Below the pieces are notes generated by a model. It was not told the origin of the DNA and did no database searches. It saw only the letters and a list, made by a program, of their open reading frames with translations. A program made the position numbers and the translations under genes. From assembly GCA_913009515.1 (NCBI GenBank), contig CAJVYO010000055.1, positions 1-8,834 of the forward strand: a stretch of 8,834 nt of DNA, read 5' to 3'. This DNA is from an uncultured Methylococcaceae bacterium. GTDB lineage: Bacteria > Pseudomonadota > Gammaproteobacteria > Methylococcales > Methylomonadaceae. Positions 1 to 6,505 of this stretch are shown here, piece after piece. Within the stretch, counting starts at the first letter, position 1, and each line of letters begins with the position of its first letter.

Positions 1-306
1 AGCCGTTAAAATAGTTGCTAAATCGATGCGACAGCCTGCTTTTTCTGCTGCTATATGCGGTGAAACCGGTAATTCAAATGCGAATGGATTAATACTTTCA
101 TAAGGTAATTTTATATTACTATATTGTTGTAATAATAAAGCATCTTCATTGCGTAAACCTGCTGCTGTTTTTTCACAACCTGATGCAATGGGCTTCATAC
201 CCACCACTTGTTTACCTTGAGCTTTAAAATACTCAAGTAATGCAACCGATGCCCGTGTTTTACCAATGCCAGTATCAGTGCCTGTTATAAAATATCCCTG
301 TGCCAT
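1..306 (-). CDS. bioD: Dethiobiotin synthetase BioD, N-terminal 102 residues (cut by window edge)
   Basis: BioD is a cytoplasmic ATP-dependent enzyme that closes the ureido ring of dethiobiotin from 7,8-diaminopelargonate and CO2, the step before BioB. The ATG is at 306 and the frame stays open to the window edge, giving 102 of the roughly 225 residues usual for the family. A P-loop GTDTGIGKT lies at residues 9-17. The following GMKPIASG segment holds Lys38, equivalent to the substrate-binding lysine after the P-loop in E. coli BioD. Further matches to the family are GLRNEDAL and the NPF...SPHIAAE stretch. It is the last visible gene of the biotin operon, starting 2 nt after the bioC stop, with a GAGG ribosome binding site about 9 nt upstream inside bioC. 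The C-terminal half lies outside the window. Confidence 0.97.
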   Translation of the reverse strand, partial: MAQGYFITGTDTGIGKTRASVALLEYFKAQGKQVVGMKPIASGCEKTAAGLRNEDALLLQQYSNIKLPYESINPFAFELPVSPHIAAEKAGCRIDLATILTA

Positions 307-308
307 TA

Positions 309-1088
309 TCAACGCCTCGCCTGTACATATAAAATTTCAAAACTCGCTTTAATCGTGCCTTGTCTGGTTTGTGGATAAGCCGATAATAAGGTTTTTAATT
401 GCCCTTTACTGGTTAAATGACGATTACGTTGCTGATGGGTATTATGTGCCCCAATACCTTTTAGCTCTTTCATTAACGCAATCACACTTGCATATTCATG
501 CTGATAGGTTTTTTTAACAATGTTCACCTCAATAAAACCTGCTGCATATAAAGCCTGCTGCAATTCATCAGCATTACAAAAATCATTCACATGCGGAAAA
601 TTATCCACTTTTGACCATGCTGATTTCAACTCACATAAAGCCTGCTCACCAAAGGTTGAAAAAATCAACACGCCTGATGGCTTTAAAACATCATGCAAAC
701 CTTTAAATAAAGGCGATAAATCATAACACCACTGTAACGCCAAATTTGAAACCACCTGCTGAAAACTATTATCAATAAAAGGCAACTGTTCCGCATCCGC
801 ACAGACTAAATTTATCGCTTCACAAGTTAAACGCTGCTGGGTTTTTAAGAGCATCGGTAAAGCAATATCTAATGCCAGCAGTTCAGCGTCAGGCAATGCA
901 TTTATTATTTTCTCAGTAAAAAATCCCGTGCCACAACCAATATCTAAAATACGTTCTTGATGATTCTCATTATCTAAATATCTAACTAATTCATTGCCGA
1001 CTTTTCGCTGTAAGGCCGCCATATCGTCATAACTCTGCGAGGCATTACCAAATGAACGGCTAATTTGTGTTTTATCCAATGCTGACAT
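309..1088 (-). CDS. bioC: Malonyl-ACP O-methyltransferase BioC
   Basis: BioC uses S-adenosylmethionine to methylate the free carboxyl of malonyl-ACP (or malonyl-CoA), disguising it so that the fatty acid synthase can elongate it to pimeloyl-ACP methyl ester; this starts biotin synthesis. The 259-residue protein has a class I methyltransferase fold. Motif I LDIGCGTG is at residues 48-55, an acidic residue ends the second strand (LALD, Asp74), CADAEQLPF is near 96-104, and the BioC-like SNLALQWC is at 114-121. Length fits the family. The ATG overlaps the bioH stop by one base (TAATG) and is preceded by GGAG, so translation is probably coupled to bioH. The assignment as BioC rather than a generic methyltransferase rests on the N-terminal pattern (KTQISRSFGNASQSYD) and on its place between bioH and bioD. 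Confidence 0.96.
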   Translation of the reverse strand: MSALDKTQISRSFGNASQSYDDMAALQRKVGNELVRYLDNENHQERILDIGCGTGFFTEKIINALPDAELLALDIALPMLLKTQQRLTCEAINLVCADAEQLPFIDNSFQQVVSNLALQWCYDLSPLFKGLHDVLKPSGVLIFSTFGEQALCELKSAWSKVDNFPHVNDFCNADELQQALYAAGFIEVNIVKKTYQHEYASVIALMKELKGIGAHNTHQQRNRHLTSKGQLKTLLSAYPQTRQGTIKASFEILYVQARR

Positions 1089-1867
1089 TAAGCCGCTCTC
1101 CGCGCCATAAAATCATGCATTATCGATAATAACTGCGACTCATGACTTAAAAAGGGAGCGTGTCCTGCTCCTTGTATAATATTCAATTCAAGATTTGGCT
1201 GTAATTGCACACATTGTTCACCGGCACCAATAGGAATTAAACTATCTACTTCACCCAAAATAAGTTGACTCGGCATCTTAAGCGTTTGCAAAGCGTACCG
1301 TGAATCAGTGGTAATCAATAAAGCTAATGCCTTTTCTAAGGTATTAACTGATGGCACCGGACATTCACGCATCACTTCACGCAATTTATTGAGTTCAAAT
1401 TTTAATTGAGCCATCGCTTGAACTTGCAAACTCATAAATCGCCATAAAGTCATTTGAGGATTTTTAAGTAAATTAGCCTTAAATACATCTAAAACCTGAG
1501 ATTCTACGCCTTGCCAATCGGCTGTTTTTAGAAAATGAGGATTACTGGCAATTAAAATAACCGCTTTTATGCGTTGCGGATATTTTTTAGCCATTGCTAA
1601 CGCAATATTTCCTCCCAATGACCAACCGATTAACGTACAAGGTTGTTGAGGTAATTCAGCCACTAATAATTCTAATATTAGCTCCAAACTATAAGGTTCG
1701 ATATTTTCACTACGTCCATGCCCACATAAATCTAAACAATGCACTTGATGAGTCTTGGCTAACTGCTGTGCAAAATTCCTCCATAAGCCTGAATGCATCG
1801 CCCAGCCATGTAGCATCACAATAGCTTCGCCTTCATCACCCCACACTTCTTTATAAACTAAACTCAT
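1088..1867 (-). CDS. bioH: Pimeloyl-[ACP] methyl ester carboxylesterase BioH
   Basis: BioH is an alpha/beta-hydrolase that removes the methyl group placed by BioC, releasing pimeloyl-ACP for BioF and stopping further elongation. The 259-residue product has the oxyanion-hole motif HGWAM at 20-24, the nucleophile elbow GWSLGG at 81-86 with Ser83, the acid Asp208 (LGEVDSL) and the catalytic His236 (GAGHAPF). These positions are one off from Ser82, Asp207 and His235 of E. coli BioH. The ATG shares an ATGA overlap with the bioF stop and no clear Shine-Dalgarno sequence precedes it, so expression probably depends on translational coupling. In E. coli bioH lies away from the bio operon; here it sits between bioF and bioC, as in Pseudomonas. 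Other alpha/beta-hydrolases share the triad, but context and length make BioH the strong choice. Confidence 0.96.
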   Translation of the reverse strand: MSLVYKEVWGDEGEAIVMLHGWAMHSGLWRNFAQQLAKTHQVHCLDLCGHGRSENIEPYSLELILELLVAELPQQPCTLIGWSLGGNIALAMAKKYPQRIKAVILIASNPHFLKTADWQGVESQVLDVFKANLLKNPQMTLWRFMSLQVQAMAQLKFELNKLREVMRECPVPSVNTLEKALALLITTDSRYALQTLKMPSQLILGEVDSLIPIGAGEQCVQLQPNLELNIIQGAGHAPFLSHESQLLSIMHDFMARRAA

Positions 1868-3009
1868 AACGCAGAAGCAGTCACTAACGCTTCTAATAAA
1901 CTATCAACATGATGATTTTGATGTGCCGCTGACAAGGTAACTCTTAATCTTGCACTACCTTGCGGCACCGTTGGCGGACGAATCGCACTCACCCAAAAAC
2001 CTTGTTGCAATAATTTTTCACTTATCTGTACTGTTTTATCCACATCACCAATCAAAATAGGTTGAATAGCAGAGTCAGAGGACATCAAATTTATGTTTAA
2101 TTGTTTAGCCCCCGTTTTAAAACGTTCAATTAATGCTTTTAAATGGTTACGTCGTTCCGTTTCCTGCTGAATTATAGTTAAACTCATTCGCGTTGCCGCT
2201 GCTATAGCAGGTGGTAAAGCAGTGGTATAGATATAAGTACGTGCTTTTTGAATAAGCGTTTCAATTAATAATTCAGAACCTGCTACAAACGCACCGCTAG
2301 TTCCAAATGCTTTGCCAAACGTACCGACTAATAAAGGTACTTGTTGTTGGTTTAAACCGCACTCCTCAACTAAACCTGCGCCTGTTTCACCTAACACCCC
2401 TAAACCATGTGCATCATCCACTAATAATAGTGCTTGTTTTTTAATGGCAATCTCAGATAATGCTGCTAAATTCGCAACATCGCCATCCATACTGAATACA
2501 CCATCAGTCACAATCATGGCTGCCGCATTATCATTCGCCATTTTTAGCTGTAAATTAGCCATATCATTATGCAAATAACGTTTAAACTTCGCCCCAGATA
2601 ATAAACCACCATCTAATAAAGACGCATGATTTAATTTATCTTCATAAATCACATCACCTTTAGCCATCAAACCTGCAATAACCCCTAAATTTGCCATATA
2701 ACCGGTTGAAAATAATAACGCCCGTTCACGCCCTGTAAATTCCGCAAGCTCAGCCTCTAAAGCATGATGCTCATAGCTATGCCCACAAACTAAATGTGCC
2801 GAGCCACTGCCCACACCATATTTATCTGCCGCCTGTTTAAACGCAGCCACGACATCCCCATGATTCGCCAAGCCTAGATAATCATTGCTACAAAAATTAA
2901 GCACTTGTTTGCCGTCAATTTGTAAATAAATACCTTGTGCTGAATCAATAACCCGCCGTGAACGATATAAGCCTGCAGTTCTTAGCTCAGCTAACTTTTC
3001 CGCTAACAC
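1864..3009 (-). CDS. bioF: 8-amino-7-oxononanoate synthase BioF
   Basis: BioF is a cytoplasmic PLP enzyme that condenses pimeloyl-ACP with L-alanine, releasing CO2, to give 8-amino-7-oxononanoate. The 381-residue protein is a complete alpha-oxoamine synthase: CSNDYLGLANH near 40-50, GSGSAHLVCGH at 67-77, NHAS with the PLP-stacking His128, VDDAHGLGVLGE with Asp199 and His201, and the Schiff-base lysine Lys233 in GTFGKAFG (229-236). The C-terminal WVSAIRPPTVPQGSARLRVTLSA block is also typical. The start is GTG at 3009: an in-frame TAA lies only 9 nt upstream and no other start codon follows nearby. Its only SD-like sequence, AAGG, runs into the GTG itself, so initiation may rely on ribosomes finishing bioB 9 nt upstream. 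It overlaps bioH by 4 nt. Confidence 0.97.
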   Translation of the reverse strand: MLAEKLAELRTAGLYRSRRVIDSAQGIYLQIDGKQVLNFCSNDYLGLANHGDVVAAFKQAADKYGVGSGSAHLVCGHSYEHHALEAELAEFTGRERALLFSTGYMANLGVIAGLMAKGDVIYEDKLNHASLLDGGLLSGAKFKRYLHNDMANLQLKMANDNAAAMIVTDGVFSMDGDVANLAALSEIAIKKQALLLVDDAHGLGVLGETGAGLVEECGLNQQQVPLLVGTFGKAFGTSGAFVAGSELLIETLIQKARTYIYTTALPPAIAAATRMSLTIIQQETERRNHLKALIERFKTGAKQLNINLMSSDSAIQPILIGDVDKTVQISEKLLQQGFWVSAIRPPTVPQGSARLRVTLSAAHQNHHVDSLLEALVTASAL

Positions 3010-3018
3010 CTTGCGTTA

Positions 3019-3993
3019 TTATGCGTAACTAGAGCCGGCTGAACGTACACCTAAACGCTCAAACAAAGACAAATCATGATTGGTCATCGGGTTATCGGTA
3101 GTTAATAATTTATCACCATAAAAAATAGAATTTGCCCCTGCAAAAAAACAAAACGCCTGCATTTCATCCGACATCTCTGTGCGTCCAGCTGACAATCTCA
3201 CCCGTGATTTTGGCATTAAAATACGAGCAACCGCAATCATACGAATAAACATAAATGGATCTAATTTTTCAGAGCCCATCATTGGCGTACCTTCTACTTG
3301 AACTAACATATTAATCGGCACACTTTCAGGGTGCTGCGGTAAATTGGCTAACTCAATTAATAAATTGGCACGGTCATTATCATTTTCACCCATACCCACA
3401 ATACCACCGCAACAGACATTAATCCCTGCATCACGCACACGCGATAAAGTATCTAAACGATCTTGATAACTACGCGTGGTAATGACTTCGGAATAATAAT
3501 CTTCGGAGGTATCTAAATTATGATTATAATAATCTAAACCGCCAGCTTTTAAGGCATCAGTCTGCTTATCAGTCAACATTCCCAAAGTGACACAGGTTTC
3601 CATTCCCAAGGATTTAACGCCTTGCACCATTTCAACCACACGTTCAATATCTTTATCTTTAGGGCTACGCCATGCCGCACCCATACAAAAACGTGATGCC
3701 CCCTGATCTTTTGCTTGTTGAGCTGATTTTAATACTTCATCTATAGGCATTAGCGCTTCAGGGGTTAAATCTGAATCATAACGGGCACTTTGCGGACAAT
3801 AACCACAATCTTCAGAACATGAACCGGTTTTGATGCTTAATAAACTACTGATTTGCACTTCATTCGGATCAAAATGCTCACGATGAATTGAGTGTGCCTG
3901 AAATAATAAATCATTAAAGGGCAGATTAAATAAAGCCGTCACTTCTTCTAATTGCCAATCATGACGTAAATTCATTGCTATCGTTGCAGACAT
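3019..3993 (-). CDS. bioB: Biotin synthase BioB (radical SAM)
   Basis: BioB inserts sulfur into dethiobiotin, the last step of biotin synthesis, using a radical-SAM [4Fe-4S] cluster and a sacrificial [2Fe-2S] cluster. The 324-residue product carries the CxxxCxxC motif in GSCSEDCGYCPQS (Cys59, Cys63, Cys66). The expected [2Fe-2S] ligands are present: Cys103 (FCMGAAW), Cys134 (ETCVTLGM), Cys194 (NVCCGG) and Arg266 (VRLSAGR). YNHNLDTS and GANSIFYGDKLLTT are also family signatures. I chose ATG 3993 because GGAGAG lies 7 nt upstream; a longer frame from TTG 4020 would add nine residues (MISPLESNR) encoded across that ribosome binding site. It is the first gene of the biotin operon and faces comF. 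The last residues end in SSYA, shorter than the E. coli tail. Confidence 0.98.
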   Translation of the reverse strand: MSATIAMNLRHDWQLEEVTALFNLPFNDLLFQAHSIHREHFDPNEVQISSLLSIKTGSCSEDCGYCPQSARYDSDLTPEALMPIDEVLKSAQQAKDQGASRFCMGAAWRSPKDKDIERVVEMVQGVKSLGMETCVTLGMLTDKQTDALKAGGLDYYNHNLDTSEDYYSEVITTRSYQDRLDTLSRVRDAGINVCCGGIVGMGENDNDRANLLIELANLPQHPESVPINMLVQVEGTPMMGSEKLDPFMFIRMIAVARILMPKSRVRLSAGRTEMSDEMQAFCFFAGANSIFYGDKLLTTDNPMTNHDLSLFERLGVRSAGSSYA

Positions 3994-4000
3994 TCTGTTA

Positions 4001-4006
4001 CTCTCC
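4001..4006 (-). promoter_or_regulatory. Ribosome binding site of bioB
   Basis: The minus strand reads GGAGAG followed by 7 nt and then ATG at 3993. It is the strongest Shine-Dalgarno sequence in the operon and decides the bioB start in favour of ATG 3993 over TTG 4020. Confidence 0.8.
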
Positions 4007-4010
4007 AAAG

Positions 4011-4751
4011 GTGAAATCAATAATTAATCAACCTACGTTATACAAACAGGTTAACCACTGGCTGAATATTATACAATATAGTCTACTTCCTGCACGTTGT
4101 ATATTATGTGAAACCTCGATTAAAGGTCAAAAAGATTTATGCAAAGCCTGCGAAACACGCTTTATTCGCTTAAATTCCTGCTGCTCTCGCTGTGCAACAT
4201 CCTTTGCAAGCCATAGCCTAGAGAATAACATCTGTGGCAATTGTCAAAAACAACCACCCGTCTTTGATAAAGTCTATGCTCCCTTTGTTCATCAAGGCAA
4301 TATTCGCCATCTTATTAATGACTTAAAATTTAACAACGCCTATAAAAACGCACGCCTACTAGCAGAATTACTCGCACAACATATCTCAATAAAATGCACT
4401 TTAAAACCTGAACTTATTATTCCTATGCCTTTGCATCCGCAACGCTATCGTGAAAGAGGTTTTAATCAAAGTTTAGAAATTGCCAAAATAGTCAGTCAAC
4501 TATTGAAAATTCCCTATAGTACAACACATTGCCAACGCATTAAAAATACCGCTCATCAAATTAATCTCACTGGCAAACAACGCGAACAAAATATTAAACA
4601 GGCGTTTAAATTATCGATGCCAATAAAACATAAACATATTGTGATTATTGATGATGTGATGACCACGGGAGCAACCGCCAATGAACTTGCAAAAACTTTT
4701 AAAACGGGGGGTGTAAAACGAGTGGATATTTGGGTCTGTAGTCGAAGATGA
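4011..4751 (+). CDS. comF: ComF family protein (competence-associated, phosphoribosyltransferase fold)
   Basis: ComF proteins are cytoplasmic and needed for natural transformation in several bacteria, where they act with single-strand DNA handling factors after uptake. The 246-residue product has paired cysteines of an N-terminal zinc finger (CILC 30-33, CKAC 44-47, CSRC 58-61, CGNC 75-78). A phosphoribosyltransferase-like domain follows: PMPLHPQRYRERGFNQS near 138-154 and the PRPP-loop motif VIIDDVMTTGAT at 211-222. Length fits the family. The start is uncertain. GTG 4011 is the most plausible, but no convincing SD precedes it. TTG at 3984 or 3975 would overlap bioB, and no good start follows before the conserved part. 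It diverges from bioB with only 17 nt between the two start codons, so each promoter must lie inside the other gene's 5' region. Confidence 0.9.
   Translation: MKSIINQPTLYKQVNHWLNIIQYSLLPARCILCETSIKGQKDLCKACETRFIRLNSCCSRCATSFASHSLENNICGNCQKQPPVFDKVYAPFVHQGNIRHLINDLKFNNAYKNARLLAELLAQHISIKCTLKPELIIPMPLHPQRYRERGFNQSLEIAKIVSQLLKIPYSTTHCQRIKNTAHQINLTGKQREQNIKQAFKLSMPIKHKHIVIIDDVMTTGATANELAKTFKTGGVKRVDIWVCSRR
4025..4057. promoter_or_regulatory. Candidate BirA (biotin repressor) operator
   Basis: On the minus strand TGGTTAACC (4057-4049) and GGTTGATTA (4033-4025) flank a 15-nt spacer, giving an AACC-N15-GGTT core. The known proteobacterial BirA site is approximately TTGTAAACC, a spacer of about 14-16 nt, then GGTTTACAA. 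The halves here match it at about 6-7 of 9 positions each, and the four core bases match fully on both sides. It sits 30-65 nt upstream of bioB and covers or directly follows the possible -10 elements, which suits biotin-dependent repression. The call is based on pattern and position only; whether this organism has a DNA-binding BirA is not visible here. Confidence 0.55.
4037..4073 (-). promoter_or_regulatory. Candidate bioB promoter region (two possible -10 elements)
   Basis: Two -10-like hexamers face bioB: a perfect TATAAT at 4073-4068 and TATAAC at 4042-4037. Neither has a good -35 at 16-18 nt. If the first is used, transcription would start close to 4061 and the BirA-like site would lie just inside the transcribed region. 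If the second is used, the -10 lies in the operator spacer. The whole segment is inside the 5' part of comF. Confidence 0.35.
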
Positions 4752-4752
4752 A

Positions 4753-4778
4753 ATAGAGACGCACTACAACGCCTCTAT
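4753..4778 (-). terminator. Hairpin between convergent comF and rplI, probable rplI-side terminator
   Basis: As minus-strand RNA, AUAGAGGCG pairs with CGUCUCUAU (nine pairs including one G-U) around an 8-nt loop, followed by a short weak U run (UUCAUC). On the plus strand the G-U becomes an A-C mismatch, so the hairpin is better formed in the rplI direction. It lies 24-50 nt after the rplI stop and directly after the comF stop, and may serve both genes weakly. The short U tract keeps confidence moderate. Confidence 0.45.
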
Positions 4779-4802
4779 CCGAGTAACGTAAAAACTAATA
4801 GA

Positions 4803-5252
4803 TTAGTCTTCTACGATTACTTTAACGTTTACCGTTACATTAACATCAGTGTGTAAATGAATATCAACATCAAATTCACCGATATGGCGAATAATGCCTT
4901 CTGGTAAACGTACTTCACTTTTATCAACGGCTGCACCGCCTGCTGTAATCGCACTTGCAATATCAACAGTCCCAACAGAACCGAATAATTTACCTTCTTC
5001 ACCGGCTTTATGAGGAATAGTAATATCCACATTAGCAATCGCAACCGCTCTTTTTTCAGCGGCGGCTAATTTCTCAGCAGCTGCTTTTTCAAGATCGGCT
5101 CTACGAGCTTCAAATTCAGCTATTTTTTCTTTTGTTGCCATAACAGCTTTTGCTTGTGGAATCAGGAAATTTCTAGCATAGCCTGACTTCACATTTACTT
5201 TATCACCTAATGAACCTAGGTTTACAACTTTCTCAAGAAGGATAACTTCCAT
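4803..5252 (-). CDS. rplI: 50S ribosomal protein bL9
   Basis: bL9 binds 23S rRNA near the base of the L1 stalk and reaches out from the 50S subunit; it affects frame maintenance. The 149-residue protein matches E. coli L9 in length and along its whole extent. The N-terminal rRNA-binding domain has MEVILLEKVVNLGSLGDKV and GYARNFLIPQ. A long charged connecting helix follows (about 42-75, rich in Ala, Glu and Lys), then a C-terminal domain with GEEGKLFGSVGTVDIA and EVRLPEGIIRHIGEF. The ATG at 5252 has GAGG about 9 nt upstream. It is the last gene of the rpsF operon, 52 nt after the membrane protein gene, and that gap holds a perfect inverted repeat. Confidence 0.99.
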   Translation of the reverse strand: MEVILLEKVVNLGSLGDKVNVKSGYARNFLIPQAKAVMATKEKIAEFEARRADLEKAAAEKLAAAEKRAVAIANVDITIPHKAGEEGKLFGSVGTVDIASAITAGGAAVDKSEVRLPEGIIRHIGEFDVDIHLHTDVNVTVNVKVIVED

Positions 5253-5271
5253 CTTATAATCCTCATAATAT

Positions 5272-5292
5272 ATTAGTATTCAAGATACTAAT
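5272..5292. repeat. Perfect inverted repeat ahead of the rplI ribosome binding site
   Basis: ATTAGTAT (5272-5279) and ATACTAAT (5285-5292) are exact reverse complements around a 5-nt loop. In the rplI mRNA this forms an 8-bp hairpin, AUUAGUAU-CUUGA-AUACUAAU, ending about 8 nt before the GAGG ribosome binding site. There is no U tract, so it is not a standard terminator. It could be an RNA processing or stabilising hairpin, or a translational control element. Confidence 0.6.
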
Positions 5293-5304
5293 GACATAAT
5301 ATTT

Positions 5305-6213
5305 TTAAATATTCGTCTTGGGTTTAATATTTTTTCGTAAGCTTATCCACGTATCAGTTAAGCCAATAATCGCTATTGGGACAACTAAATGTGGAACCAC
5401 AAAAAATAGCACATAAAAACTAGGTAATAAGAAACGCTTTGCGCTCATATTATTAATCACTGCATGAATGATCGCCATACCGATAAAGCTGTACAACATA
5501 AATAAAATAATACCTATGTTCCATGCCATTTCAGCAAACAGACCATCTGCTAATAAGGCAACCGCTAAAACAATCAAAGTACTTAACGCAAATCGCGGCG
5601 GCATCGCTAATAATAAATATTCTTTACTAAAACCACCCGGATTATATAAATTTGCTTGCCACCAACGCGCCAATAACAAACCAAATAACACACCACTCAC
5701 CGAGCCCATTGCCACAATACCTGTCATATATTGAGAAATCATAATAACAGTTTGCTTAAGTTGCTCAATAGGTACTTCAACATTTTCTAGCATAGGTTGC
5801 ATTAATACATCTAACACCGACATCCAAAAAATAGCAGGATCTTCAGAAAATAGATAAAAGCCGATAACCGCTAATACACCTACGCCTGCTGCAATTTCTA
5901 ATGCTAATGATAAATGTCGTCCTTCACGCAATGCTACCGCAAGTAACCAAACAGGCAACCATAATATTAATGCATAACCAAAGGCAAATTGAAAATTACC
6001 TAAAACTACGACACCCAATACAGCTGCTGCAATACTTGCCGTTAATAAAACTAACCCACCTTCATATGCTCCACGACGCAATGTTACCAAAGCAACCGTC
6101 GCTGAACTTACGATACTAATAGGGGGCATTAGCAAAGATAATAGCGCTAACGAAGAAGCAACAGACATTGCCTGCATACGTCCTTTCATAATATATTGCG
6201 CTAAAAAATTCAC
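5305..6213 (-). CDS. DUF2232-type polytopic inner membrane protein of the rpsR-rplI interval
   Basis: The function is unknown. The 302-residue product is strongly hydrophobic, with about eight membrane segments near residues 17-45 (one long or two short), 50-72, 76-96, 100-121, 158-184, 208-228, 230-254 and 264-288. A polar loop at about 122-157 (SEDPAIFW...ENVEVPIEQLKQ) is the main non-membrane part, and a lysine-rich tail ends the protein. No catalytic motif is evident. Uncharacterised membrane proteins of this kind (DUF2232/YybS-like) occupy the same place between rpsR and rplI in Pseudomonas and relatives, which is the basis of the family call. I chose GTG 6213 because AGGGAG lies 5 nt upstream; TTG 6216 would leave only 2 nt. 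It is 25 nt after rpsR and so cotranscribed with the ribosomal genes. Confidence 0.8.
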   Translation of the reverse strand: MNFLAQYIMKGRMQAMSVASSLALLSLLMPPISIVSSATVALVTLRRGAYEGGLVLLTASIAAAVLGVVVLGNFQFAFGYALILWLPVWLLAVALREGRHLSLALEIAAGVGVLAVIGFYLFSEDPAIFWMSVLDVLMQPMLENVEVPIEQLKQTVIMISQYMTGIVAMGSVSGVLFGLLLARWWQANLYNPGGFSKEYLLLAMPPRFALSTLIVLAVALLADGLFAEMAWNIGIILFMLYSFIGMAIIHAVINNMSAKRFLLPSFYVLFFVVPHLVVPIAIIGLTDTWISLRKNIKPKTNI

Positions 6214-6218
6214 CAATA

Positions 6219-6224
6219 CTCCCT
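6219..6224 (-). promoter_or_regulatory. Ribosome binding site of the DUF2232-type gene
   Basis: The minus strand reads AGGGAG, then TATTG, then GTG. The 5-nt spacing favours GTG 6213 as the start over the adjacent in-frame TTG 6216. Confidence 0.65.
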
Positions 6225-6238
6225 ATATAAATTATTTA

Positions 6239-6469
6239 TTATTCGTGTGCATCACAAAAAGGCATCAAAGCAATATAACGTGCACGTTTAATTGCAGTCG
6301 TAATCTGTCTTTGATTTTTAGCTTTTGTACCTGTAATACGGCTTGGTACAATTTTGCCAGTTTCTGTTACAAATTCACTTAATAATTCAATACTTTTATA
6401 ATCAATTGAATTTTCTTCGCCTTCTGCACCAAATACATAATGCTTTTTGCGTCTCATTTGACGTGCCAT
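6239..6469 (-). CDS. rpsR: 30S ribosomal protein bS18
   Basis: bS18 binds the central domain of 16S rRNA as a heterodimer with bS6 on the 30S platform. The 76-residue product matches the family in length. It has a basic N-terminus (MARQMRRKKHYVF), then IDYKSIELLSEFVTETGKIVPSRITGTKAKNQ and the rRNA-binding AIKRARYIALMPF. It lacks an N-terminal CxxC-type zinc ribbon and so belongs to the zinc-free form. The ATG has an AGAGG Shine-Dalgarno sequence about 6 nt upstream. It follows rpsF after 36 nt, with no room for priB, which lies between these two genes in E. coli. Confidence 0.99.
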   Translation of the reverse strand: MARQMRRKKHYVFGAEGEENSIDYKSIELLSEFVTETGKIVPSRITGTKAKNQRQITTAIKRARYIALMPFCDAHE

Positions 6470-6505
6470 CGCTAACCTCTATTCGTTTTTTTATAAAAAG
6501 TTGTA

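Noticed and set aside
520..726. Open frame on the plus strand opposite bioC, and similar antisense frames opposite bioH (1594-1824), bioF (2312-2578) and the membrane protein gene (5468-5734, 5901-6119).
   Set aside because: Each lies wholly opposite a well-recognised gene, shows no family motif, and has no ribosome binding site of note.
4003..4020. A nine-residue N-terminal extension of BioB from TTG 4020.
   Set aside because: It would place the GGAGAG ribosome binding site inside the coding sequence, and ATG 3993 has ideal spacing to that site.
5298..5313. AT-only palindrome AATATTT-TT-AAATATT over the stop codon of the membrane protein gene.
   Set aside because: It consists only of A and T in an AT-rich genome, so a chance origin is likely; there is no U tract in a suitable place.
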